Part shown: in pieces, positions 12,301 through 23,700 of the stretch
How the letters are laid out: every line of letters begins with the position of its first letter
Numbering within the stretch: the first letter of the stretch is position 1
NCBI GenBank assembly: GCA_002118135.1
Contig: BDIU01000287.1
Location: forward strand, 248,001 to 312,000
From: Trebouxia sp. TZW2008
Taxonomy: Eukaryota > Chlorophyta > Trebouxiophyceae > Trebouxiales > Trebouxiaceae
Length of the DNA stretch: 64,000 nt
Direction: 5' to 3'
The notes under the pieces: generated by a model
Told to the model about the DNA's origin: nothing
Database searches by the model: none
The model's input: the letters and a program-made list of their open reading frames with translations, nothing else
Translations under genes and position numbers: made by a program

Positions 12301-14488
12301 GCTTGCAACGCTCCCGGAAATAGTTTTTGTTAGACATGTATATGCAACCTGACAGTGCCATCAGTTAGGTTTGCAAGCATAGCGACAATGAGCTGATGTG
12401 GTGCAGGGCTGGTGGTGGGAGAGGGAAGAGGGCCTGCTGGCACCCCACCTGGGGTCAGGCTGGGCTTTTACCCATGCCTGCTGTGCCTGCAACATTCTGC
12501 GCAACCTGGCCATGGACAAGCAAAACCAGGCAGCCCTTGCTGGTAAGCCATGAGTTTTAAAACAATTCAGCCTGCACAGTGCTTCTGCAAATATAAATTT
12601 GGCTTTACGGTACATAAACAGAAGTTCTGCATGTTGTCACCTGAGTCAACCTGCATGATACATCTGAGCATATGTTGTTCATCTGTGCAGAGGCTCATGA
12701 ATGGTCGCTTAAATTCACATTCTGTGATGTATGCATGTTATATATAAAACTGAATTTGACTGCAGGTCAACCAATAGTGGCCGCATTGGTGCGGTGCCTC
12801 CATACCAGGCAGCGGCAGCCCTGCCCTGACAGCAATGATCTGGCCCTCAATGCTCTGGACTGCTTGCGCAAGCTAGCTTTCAGGCTGCTGCTAGCAGCCC
12901 TACCATCGCAGCTGCTGTCAGACGTACTGGTACAACTGTGCCACAGCATGGCTGGTCATGACACGCCGCTGCGGCTCAGAGTGGCTGCTGCAGGCGTTAT
13001 TCAAAAGCTTGCTTTACTTCCTGACAACCTTGGCATACTTGCTCAGGCAGCAGGTACTCAGCATGTGGCCCTTGATACATGTTCTAGCACAGCATAGCAC
13101 GGAGTGTAGCGCCATGCAGTTATTGCACATCGTCATGCACTGTGCACATCTACATTGCCTCTGCGTTCCATTATGCACAAGAGCAAAGTAGCAAAGGCAC
13201 TGCACCAGGGATAGCTTGAGAGCTGGTGCTTGACCGCATGATTGTCAGGGCATTGTGAGACATTCTGGACTTGTCAATGGTTGTTGAACACCATGTACAC
13301 AAACCTCTGTTTCACAGTTGATGAGGTCTGACGCGGGCAGGCTTGAGAGTGAATTGTGTTTGCCGTGCAGGGGATGACAAGCTGGGTCTGCTGGAGCAGC
13401 TGTCCATGCTTCTGAGGGTGACAGTGGCTCAGGCACAGCAGCAGGTCCACCAAGAGCTTGCAGGTCTGCATTGATGCTATCTTGAAGTTAATCTATAGTG
13501 TACAGTGCAAACTGGGGTGAATCAAAAGCAGAGAGCATTGAAGTACACAGCGTTCCAGATTGCACAGCCAGCTTGCTGTAGCTTATTTGTTGTTTGCAGC
13601 AGCTTCAAAGTGAGAGCTTTGGCTTGATGTGGTGACCACTTGGCATGAGACATAACTGCAAACAGGATGCACCTGTCAGCTTGAGGCAAGCATCTGCTAG
13701 CACAACAAGCGCACCATTCAAGGCTGTTTCTGCTTACAGGGGCTTTTGGAAGACCTGACTGCTGTGCTAAAGACCTCACCCAGAATGACCAGCTGGCCAT
13801 GGCGCTGTCCCTCCAGGCACAAACATTGCTAGACTCTGCAAAGGTGACTGTCTGTCTATTTGTCTTTTGGCAAATGCAGCTCCAACAAGCTGTATCATCA
13901 ACATGTCTTTGCAACTCCTGCTGCATCAAATAATTGCAGATGGGACATTGGGCGTATACTGATCACAGAACGCAAAGCATATCGACCATGCATTAGTTGA
14001 CAAATTTCGTCAGCGGTGCAAAGAAGGCACAATGTGCACTGTCTGTTGCAGCACAAAGGCGTCTGAAGTGCTCCTGCTTCTAATGACAGCAATGATTGCA
14101 TGTGCAGGCAGTGTCTGAGCTTGTTAAGCCTGGAGCTCAAGAAGTGGGTCTGAAACATGCTGTGGCAAATCACAGCCATCTCATGGTCAGTCTGATTCAG
14201 CTGCTGTTGAGCGACCACATGCACCAAATGGACAAGTGGCACAAAAGCACCGAGCAACAGCGTCTCAAAGATGGCTTGCACAAACATATTCGTGGTCATT
14301 TCCATACCGCTGTACAGTTTTCTGTTGCAGTCCTGATCAACGTGTCAGGACATCCTGCTGCCCAACACAAGTTACAGGTATATGAAATGCAAATTGCTGA
14401 GACAGCAATGTTAGATGAGTGTCCTCAGAAAGAGTATGCCGCAAGACTGCTCAGCAAAATTGGCACTGCCCCTCAAGTCTTCCAGTGA
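9386..14488 (+). CDS. LFR-like armadillo-repeat subunit of a SWI/SNF chromatin remodeller
   Basis: The product resembles Arabidopsis LFR (LEAF AND FLOWER RELATED), an armadillo-type, ARID1/BAF250-associated SWI/SNF component in the nucleus. Exon 1 (9386-10313) encodes a low-complexity N-terminus very rich in Gln, Ala, Ser and Pro. A probable small exon (10574-10688) and 10917-~11010 follow; their phase is not resolved. Later exons join in phase: 11413-11556 (SVAWSLNALTVLSF, PGLLDALLE), 11839-11958, 12407-12542 (GWWWERE...CNILRNLAM), 12766-13053 (NALDCLRKLAF, LRVAAAGVIQKLALL), 13371-13463, 13740-13843, 14108-14488 (AVLINVSGHPAAQ, stop). The GLLDALLE, WWW and NILRN blocks match LFR order. The ATG at 9386 is the first in frame. 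The last exon might hide one more intron. Identity rests on remembered family blocks rather than an alignment. Confidence 0.8.
9600..10250 (+). repeat. Gln-rich CAG/CAA-coded tract in the LFR-like gene
   Basis: Exon 1 contains repeated runs of CAG/CAA codons, densest at 9970-10230, encoding stretches of four to five Gln split by Pro, Ala, His and Leu. This is typical of an unstructured transcription-factor-like N-terminus. It also produces a spurious Ala/Val-rich open frame on the other strand. Confidence 0.9.
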
Positions 14489-14909
14489 GGGTTCCCCGTT
14501 TCCTCCCCTTTTAGTCCTGTGTATGCGCTGATGCACGGGTCAAATACTGCACGTTCTGCTATTGAATTGAACTGTCGAGTTGAGCAGGGTGTGTCTGTCG
14601 ACTATATGTTGGTGCAGCAAATTTGGTTCAAATGTGTGTGTGTGTGTGTGTCTGCGCGCAAAGTTTACACTGTCTGTTGAACATTTTGACAGGTCAACGA
14701 TTTGGTTGTCATTGAATTGAAAGATCTCGCTGATCAGCAGCATTGAAGCAAGGAACTTCCAGCATGTTTGAATGTGATTTTGTTGTCAGCGTTTTGTGAC
14801 CAAACACGATGACTGCCTACAAGCTTCCGATGTGAAGCAAAGCTGATGAACGGCATGATGCAACCAGCAGGGTGCATGCTTCATTTTTCTTTGAATCTGC
14901 AACATATCA
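14489..14909. other. Convergent 3' intergenic region with a TG repeat
   Basis: This lies between the 3' ends of the LFR-like gene (+) and PNPO (-). It holds a short GTGTGTGTGT run near 14635-14650 and no gene that I can support. Confidence 0.6.
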
Positions 14910-17202
14910 CTATGGGCTCAGGCGCCTCATTGCCCATTGGCCAGCATCATGATTTCTAGTATACTGCAGTCGATCATGCAGCCGCGACTGTTTGCCATGC
15001 CAAAATTCCATAACATCAGGAATGACTAAATAGCCGCCCCAGTTTTCTGGGCGTGGGATTTGCTCTGACTCATCAGCGTATCTCTGCACGCACAGGTGGG
15101 TTAGTACATGAGGCTGCCATGTGTGCTCAAGGTTTGCCAGATGCCAATCAGGAAAACCTTGTGTACTTTGCACATCGTCTGGCCCCAAACTTCACCACAG
15201 TGACTGAATTGCTAGCAAAATTTGAATAGTGACAAAGCAATGCAGCCTGCAACAACAGCGTCTGCAAGCTCATACATCTGAAAGACGGCAGTGCTGCTGC
15301 AGACTTTGTTTTCATGTCATTGTTCAAATTGTGCAATTGTGAGGCGTCATGATGGGAGTCTCTGTGAGTATCAACAGCTTGGGATGTACAACAAGTATGC
15401 ATCCTGTCAGATAACAGACAACACACAACTTCACCTGCTAAAGTGACAAAGAAATGGAGCATGCATCAGCACAGTCTGCAAGATGCACAAGATATATGCA
15501 TCCTGTCAGAAAACAAGTGACACAAAACTTCACCTGCTGAAGTGTACGCTCTGCTTCTTCTAGTTCCTGGCGCCCATGTTGCAGCACAGATGACTGATGG
15601 CTCACAGCGGCACCAATCTGAGACCCACGTGGTCGGCTGCAAGGAAAAAAAGAATGGGAAAAAGAGGAATGAAACACAAGAAGAAGAAAGAAGAAGTCTT
15701 CAATTGGAGCTTGTCAGCAGCACACCAAATGCATCAAAGCAATGTCAATCCAAAGACAACCAAGTCAGCACTGCAGTTGCCTTGACAAAAGCTCAGCATA
15801 TAAGTAGCAAGGGGTGCTGCATCGAGGCATGCAGGCTTGGTAACGCACAAACGGACAGATGTTGCATGAAGCAACTACAGTATCTTTTTGTAACGGCTGC
15901 GTTGATTACCAAGAAAATTGGTAAAATACTGATTTGTCCTCAGTCAGCAGTACCACTGCAGTCAGAATGCAGTGATTGATGCCCCAATACCTTGTCCCCA
16001 CTTTGAGAATGTCCCTATAGCCAGTGTCTTTGCAAGGAGGAATGACTGTACCTGTGGAAGTAGGCATCTGACTCAGCTGAAGATAGTTTCCTGACTGAAC
16101 CCTCTACCCGCACCTGCAAGCCAAGCCACCAATACAATTCAGATGCATGATCCTCCATACTCATGACAGTTTGTAAAGCACCCAGCTTCCAAAACGCTGC
16201 AGCAAGGGGTTTAACGCCACAGCAGGTCGGCAGATCGGCATCGCCAGCAACATATCCGCCTACTGTTGAGCAAAGCAAGAATACGTTGTTGTGGAAGTAT
16301 ATGACATACAGTCCTGCTTTTATTGAGCACATGGTACTGAATGCACGGCCCCTGAATTTTCTCTTATCGACCTTGCAATTGCTGGTTCGATACAAAATAT
16401 CATGTGGATGCTGCAGACTGACAAGAATTGTTGATCTGACAGTAAACAGCTGTGCACACTGCTATACAGGGCAGGCCCACCGAGCGATGCAGAGGCTCCC
16501 ACCAGAAGCACAGACTGGCAAAGCTGTTCTGGCTCAATTCCTGCCCCTTGCGACTGCTGTAATTGCTGTAAAATCTGAAGCCTCGCTCATCATACCCCTT
16601 CATCAGAACCATGCGGTTGGAAGGCCGCCCCTCGGCAGTGGCTGTTGCTAAACACACAGCATTGGCTTCTGCCACTAGTTCTGAACCAGCTGCCTCTTTG
16701 AACCTGCGTTGAGAAATAGACAGCTGCCTATAGAGTCTTTGCTGCTCATTAGGAGCATGACAACAGGAAGGGCAAGCAGACAGCATTAGCTCTGACTGCA
16801 TCTCATATCTTGAATTTTTGTTGAAGAACAAGCAGCTGCCTCTAGACTTTTTGCTGCTCAGCAGGAAGACAATCAAAGGAAGGGGCATGTGCTGATCTGC
16901 ATGCTGATTAGCGATGCATCAAGCCAACAAGCTGCCAGGCAGAGAGGACACAGAAAAGCACTGTCTAAAGGGCTGGAAGCACGCAACGCATGCAGGCTAT
17001 GACAGGTGGCGACAACATGGTCCTGATGGACTTTGTGTCTTTGTGAACGATACGCACAACATGTGATGAACAAGTGCAAAACACATGAAGTCAGGCTCGC
17101 GTCAAGCAGAACCAGATACCAGTGATCAAACTGTTGGAAGGGATCAGCGTGAGCATCTGACTCAGATAAGCCTGCACCGGGTAAGCTGTAGTCGCTGCGC
17201 AT
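14910..17202 (-). CDS. Pyridoxine/pyridoxamine 5'-phosphate oxidase (PNPO/PdxH type)
   Basis: FMN enzyme that oxidises pyridoxine or pyridoxamine 5'-phosphate to pyridoxal 5'-phosphate in vitamin B6 salvage. Five exons in phase: 17120-17202 (first in-frame ATG, MRSDY...DPFQQFDHW), 16481-16703 ([22 protein letters not shown], then SRKGQEL), 16052-16113 (VRVEGSV...SDAYFHR), 15534-15636 ([13 protein letters not shown]), 14910-15083 ([17 protein letters not shown], stop). This gives 214 residues, close to bacterial PdxH, with the family's substrate- and FMN-binding blocks in order. The NNRE domain fused to the land-plant enzyme is not seen. The frame stays open upstream of 17202 without an ATG to about 17422, so an additional 5' exon is possible. 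A Ser/Arg-rich, transit-like stretch starting with an ATG at 17503 is a candidate, which would make the enzyme organellar. That splice was not resolved. Confidence 0.93.
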
Positions 17203-17774
17203 GCTCGCAGGGTCGACATGTTCTGTGCTGCTGTCTTGTATGCTTGCTCCGGCATGCTGAGCCCTGAAGTGCGCGTTATTGTTATACACGCATGTTGACA
17301 AGGGAGCAGCAACGCGAATGTCGGCAGGTGACTTACGTGGAGGATGCCATCGATTTGCAGAGCTGCTTTTGGTGGAAACTTCCACGAAGTACGCTGGGTT
17401 TCCTGCTTCGCTTGCTGTTTGCTACGAGCCTTGTCGAGTCATGACCGATGCATCTTGTCAGATGACCCGAACAAACACGTCTAACCAAGCTGCAGCGAGA
17501 CATTCCTGCCTTTGCATCTATCAAGCTTCACCAGGTCAACTCACGGCAGGTCATGCTCAGCACAGGCTGAACGACATCAGCGAAACCTGTGCTTCACCCA
17601 GGTCGCAGACCCCCACTGCAATGTGCGGGTTTCAAAGGGGGTTCCCCCCTGAGGGCAACGCGCAATTAAAATTCATTGGACCCTGGAGTCAGTTGTGACA
17701 GATTTGGGCATTTGCACGACCTGAACGCTGATCTATTGCATGGCTTGTTATGCCATTCAGCCAAGGCAGGTGGG
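17203..17774 (-). other. PNPO 5' region and RAD9 3' region
   Basis: About 570 bp between two genes on the same strand. It holds a possible PNPO leader exon (ATG at 17503, reading MSRCSLVRRVCSGHL on the - strand) with several possible splice sites. I see no independent gene here. Confidence 0.4.
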
Positions 17775-20700
17775 TCAAGGACCAGGTGGTGTGCCAGGGA
17801 TAGCATCAGCATCGTCCTCATCATCGTCATCATCTGGTGTGGATGCTCTCGCCAAATATCTGCACAACAAGTATGTTCAGCTCATGTCTGCTGCTTTGCG
17901 TTTAATGCCATGTAAGCAGTGTTGCCTGGCAGCAAAAGTAATGTGTAAGATTAATCCAAAGAGGCTGAAATAGGAAGTTTGATGGTGGCTGATTGGCAGT
18001 GTGTAATCATTTTTACATTCAAATTGTGATAATCAGCTACAGTACAGACAGTCTGCATGACCCTACACTGGGTCTGTAGTAAAGTTTGATTGGTGTCCTG
18101 TGGCCTCCCGGTTGGGTCTTTGAAAGGAGGTTATATGTAAACAGTGACAGCAGCTCTTTGAGCCGACAGACATCAGATCCCTGAAACAGAAATGCGCATG
18201 AGCTGTAGGACTAGTGGGAGCAGAATCGGTGGAATTGGTTCCAAAATTTGTTCAGGCTCTCATGCTTGCCATAGACACTGCAGAGCCGAGTAAAGAAACA
18301 GCATGCAAACACGCAGCAACAGTACCTGCTTGCCATGACAGGCTCAGCATCTTGCAGTCCCTGCTGTTCAGAGTCTTCCAGCATGGGATCAGCGGGGCGC
18401 TGCTTCATGCTGACTTCACTGTCATCTCGTGCATGAGAACTGCTGCGGCCCCTGTTGACTGAGGGGTTGCCTCTGCACAAAAGGCATCAATGGGATTAGT
18501 GAGGTATTGCATGTCCCCAGCAAACTGATCTTATGAACTGGTTGGAGACAGTTGATTGCTTTCTGTACGTACCTAGATGGGCCTGCTGAGCCTGCCTGGC
18601 CCATGTTTACAATGAATGCATGAATGAATGAGACTACGCAAGCACAACTTGTGGTGATGTCTGATCACATTGATCTAGGTGATGACCTTGACAAGCTTCC
18701 TTTCTCAGGCAGTGAACTTGTTCCAGGGTGGTACTGTCAGACCAGTTGCCAAGCAACCTTGCAGCTACAGTCCTTCAGGCTGCATACTTTGATTGCGATG
18801 AGGTTGAAGTCAGATGACCCGTTACAGCATGCTGTGATACAAGTCGTTGTTATGCAGAGATCATACTTGACACTGTCATTTGTCTTGAAATAGGTGCATA
18901 TGAAATTGTTTTTGCTCACAGTTATTGCTGTCATAACCATAATCATGACCATCAATGTCAGTGCTGCTGTTGCTATCCAGATGATAATGATCGCTATTAC
19001 TGTTATTGTTGGTATTACTGTGAGTCATCTGCTCACTTGTCAGAGCGGTGGGTGTACAGGCTGGGGTCATCATCAGGCAAGGCCTGCCTGCCTGCTGCAC
19101 CAGCCCCACTGCCAGAGATAGACACATCTGCCGCATCCTGCCACTGCTCATGCCAAGAGGCCTGCTGTGCACTGCCAGCCTGACCTTCAGGCCTGAACCG
19201 CCGGCTCAAGCGACCACCTGCATGCAATGGCATTGTGTACTCTGAGCAATCCACACATGCTGTCTGCTGCACTCGGTCACTGCTCATGCTGCGATGTGTG
19301 CTGTGCGCTGCCAGCCTGACCTTCAGGTCTAACACGCCGGCTCAAGCGACCACCTACATGCAAGACCATGAGCACTGAGGCGTGCTGTTCAGTTTCAGTT
19401 GCAATGCATCCTGCTACTGTTCATGCTGCAGTGCCTGCTGTGCGCTGCCAGCCTGACCTTCAGGCCCAACCCGCCGGCTCAAACGACCACCTGCATACAC
19501 TGGCATTGTATACTCTGAGCAATTTGTGCATGCTATCTGCTGCACTGTACCACTGCTCATGCCGCAATGCCTGCTGTGCACTGCTAGCCCGACCTTCAGG
19601 CCTAAAGCACCGGCTCAAGCAACCTCCTGCATGCAACACCGTGGGCACTTGAGGCATGCTACTCACTTGCAATACATCCTGCCACTGCTGATGCCGCAAT
19701 GCCTGCTGCAGGTGGCCACCCTGAAGTTCAGGCCTAAGATGTTGGCTCAAGCGACCTCCTGCATGCATCATGACGAGCACTTGACGCATGCTGTTCACTT
19801 GCAATGTATCTTGCTACTGTTCATGCCGCAGTGCCTGCTGTCCACTGCAAGTCTGACCTTCAGGCCTAAACTGCCGGCTCAAGCGACCGCCTGTAGGCAA
19901 CAGCGTTGTGTGCCATTAACACTTTAAGCTTGCTGTCCAATTTGAGCGGATGAGCTTTGCTTGCATTTAGCACATTTGAAGCATCTGATGCAGCTCACAG
20001 ATTGCTTTCCTTAAGTTCATCACTTATGGCAACTGTACAGAGCAGCAAAGCAATTTGTAACTCAACTCTGGCTGTTACAGTCATACTTGCATTGACATGC
20101 ACCGCTGTGTAAGCTTCTATGCCTTTAGCAAGTTTCAAGCACGCAAACAGCAGGACTGGAGCAGCATTTGCCACTGGGTGGGCTCCTCTGAGCGGTCTCA
20201 GCCTCTCTGTCTAGTACTACTGTCTGGTCTTCTGTATCTTCTGACAACAATCAAGCAGGCAGCAGCGCTGATGCAGCGCATCACAGGGGCCCAACCACTG
20301 GGCGGATTATGCTGCACTGCGTCAGCATCTCTGCCTTGCAGTGCTCTCAGAGTTTCTTTGCCTCAAAGTTGCAACCATCAGCAATAGCTGGTTGCAATTT
20401 GGGACAGGAATGGAGCATTGGTGCTCCTGGACATGGCGTTGACGCCTTGGATTGCCAAACATCAGTATTGATGCAGCGCAGCAAAGGTGCCTTACCGCTG
20501 GGTGGGTTCCTTTGAGCCTTGTCAGCCTCCCTGCCCTGTACTGCTGGGCCTGCAACCGCAGGCGTCTGTGCCTGCATGCCTGCCTGACCAGGGGCAGGGC
20601 CACCCCTGGCAGCCCCTTGCATGAACCTGCTGGGCCGTGTGGTGGCTGCTGCTACTGTGCTCAGGGGGTTCTGCCCTGATCTGCCACCATTGGCTGCTGG

Positions 20701-23700
20701 CGAGCCTTGTCTGAGGTCAGCAGCTGGAGTGCGTAGGTTGCCATGCAAAGCTGTGCCTGGAGTCCGGCCAACTGTACACAGCGCTACAGATTAGGTAAAT
20801 ACAAGAGTAGCAGCTGCTCGGACATGTTGTGGCTGCTGCGACTGTGCTCAGGGGGTTCTGCCCTGATATGCCAACATTGGCCGCTGGCAAGTCTTGTCTG
20901 AGGTCAGCAGCTGGAGTGCGTAGGTTGCCATGCAGAGCTGTGCCTGGTGTCCGGCCACCTGTACACAGCGCTACACATTAGGTGAATACAACAGTAGCAG
21001 CTGTTTGGATGTGTTGTGGCTGCTGCTACTGTGCTCAGGGGTTCTGCCCTGATCTGCCAACATTGGCCGCTGGCGAGCCTTGTCTGAGGTCAGCAGCTGG
21101 AGTGTTTGCCATGCAGAGCTGCGCCTGGGGTGCGCTCACCTGTTTACAACACTCAGAATGTGTTCACACTCAAGACCAGGAGCCAATCTCATGCCAACTG
21201 ATAGCAGCAGATGCTTACAGCATTGACAGTGTACTGACAGCAGGTACTGTGTTTACGCTCACCATGAACTCTGGAGCAGATATGTGCTTCATGTCATGAT
21301 GACTGTCTTACAAAGTCATAAGTTTGTCATCACAATCTTCCCTTGCTTACTTGTCAGGCTGGTGTCACAGCAGCATCAGATGCAAACAGCCGATACATGT
21401 CAAGGGCTGTTGTCAGAAATCTGGTAAGCACAGTGCTACAGTTGCAGTGCTCAGCATCTGCGACTATGCATACGCAGGGTTGCAACGGCAAATGCAGACT
21501 TGCACTGCAAGTGAGTTAGCAGGCTGACCTCTAGCGACAGCAGGGGTGTCTCCTGGCACCACACTGCCTGGGGCTGCCCCCAGGGGCCGCCCTGCAGGGC
21601 CCGCCTGACCCTGCTGACTCAGTGGCTCAGCCTGTTGTGACTCCATCAGGGTCGCCAAAATCAGCTCAGCCTCACACTCGATGTCCTGCAAATGCATCAG
21701 CGTTGAGCCCTCATTCTACAGCGGCAATAAACACAAGTAATGCATCACCATCATGCAGGCAACAGCTGCCTTGCCTTAAGCAGCCTGTAAAGCCTTTGCT
21801 GTGTCTTACGCAAATTGACCAGCAATGACTGCTCCCGTATGTGTGAATTTGGTTTTGTCTGGGATGGGCAGCCATCAGCAGTGGTGCTGGTGGTGACTGA
21901 CAGTGAGAGCAATCGACCCTTTTGCAGCTGCCCTCCAGAGTCACAGCTCATGCAACTGCATAACAGCTGCGATAGACAATTAACTCGATACAAAAGCTGC
22001 ACATCTACCTACGTAATTGCCTGTGAAACGTGGCTCCACGACCAATGGGGCGCCAGGCTGATCAAATCTGATGGCTACACTTGCTCCCAGGCTCTCACAC
22101 ATAGACAGCATGTGCTTGAAGTCCTTCAGGTTGAATGTCACATCAGAGACTGCATCCGAGTTGTGCTGGTACTGCAGGAAGACCTCCCTTGTGTCCATTG
22201 ACAGCTGTGTGTACAGAGCCTTGTCAGCGTGAGCTGCATCACACCAGACAATTGTCAGACTGCAAACTTGAACTCTTTTGCACGGGAAACATCATGCAAG
22301 CAATGTGAAACAGCCAATTGTGTGTACAGGACCTTGTCAGCATGAGCTGCATACACCACACACATGTCAGCTGGCAAGCTTGCAAGGTTGCTCTATGTTG
22401 CACCAGGACTAACATGCAAGCAATACAGAAGAAGCAAGATGCAGTCAGCTTCAGATTCACTCAATCAGCTCCACCAGCTGAGACGTGCAATTGCTTGCAG
22501 ATTACATCATAGGCCACCAGTCAATAAGCAGTATGCTTGTCCGAGAGAAGGTAGCAAGTTAGCATGGCTCGAAGTCTAAGTCACTTTGGTGGCAAGAAGG
22601 CAGGTTGACAATGGGTGCATTACCTTTTGCAGGGTCATTGAAGCTGCGCATCTGCACACTTTTGGAGGCTTGCGCAGGGTCCAGCTCAGCATCAGGGGTG
22701 GCAATAATGGTGATCTCACCCACAGTTGTGTGGAAGCTGGACAGCAGCCTGCACATGCAGTACATGCATCGCGTTAGCATTTAGGGCGGCGATGATGGTG
22801 ATCTCACCCACAGTGGTGTGGAAGCTGACAGCAGCCTGCACATGCAGTACATGCATCTTGTAAGCATCAGGGAAGGCAATGATGGTGATGTCACCCACAG
22901 TCGTGTGGAAGCTGGACAGCAGCCTGCGCACAACCTACATGCATCTCATTAGCATCAAGGGCGGCAATGAAGATGATTTCACCCACAGTGGTGTGGAAGC
23001 TGGGCAGCAGCCTGTGCATACAGCGCACGTATCTCACAAAGTGAGCGCACAACCAGTTTATGATTGCCAACTGGCAAAACAGTACGATGCTGACCGGTCA
23101 GAGAGCTTGCTATATAATGTGCAACAGGGCTTGCTATGTTTGCAAGCTGACACGTGACTGGCAACAGGTCAGAGCCAGAGCTCCGACAAGGATTTGCTAT
23201 TCGTTATCAGGCAGCATTGTCTACAGCTTGTCGGGAACTCAAAGAAAGCACCACGTGGGTGTCGTTCATGAATTCATTTCACAATTCAATAGATGCTGGG
23301 ATGTGCAGATGCCAAGCAAAATATGGCCTCATGCTCAAGTGGCACCTGTTGAGCTCACCAGCTTCAGCCAGTAGGAATGTTGGAAACATCTCCTTGTCCA
23401 CTGTTGCTTGCAGAATTTCAGCTTCGAGGCATGGCAGCGTGTATTGCTTCTCCAGGCCTGAAGCACATGAGCTGTCAATCACTGAGGTTCACAAGGCAGC
23501 AAAAGCATCCAAGACGCTGCCATGCATCAGGCTCCTGCATCTACACGTTGGTTTGCAACATGCATAAGCAGGAGAACAGCATCAGAGACTGCTGAAAACT
23601 CACCATTGTCTGCATGGACCACAAGCAATAGAGTGTTGGCATTGGAGTCCAGATGCAGTATCAGCCTGGAAATCCTCTGTGTCCGGAAAACAGTCAGCAC

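Noticed and set aside
18540..18605. A mini-exon in RAD9 between 19037 and 18472
   Set aside because: The short segment ending CCATCTAG|GTACG looked spliceable, but exon 19037-19217 joins 18472 directly in phase without it.
19037..19905. CRISPR-like or cassette array
   Set aside because: Units are diverged, lack short direct repeats with unique spacers, sit in a eukaryotic intron and contain an exon start.
23154..23340. A further RAD9 exon between 23346 and 22748
   Set aside because: An earlier donor at 23359 would need one, but the donor at 23346 gives ELNR joined to LLSSF in the right phase, matching the family.
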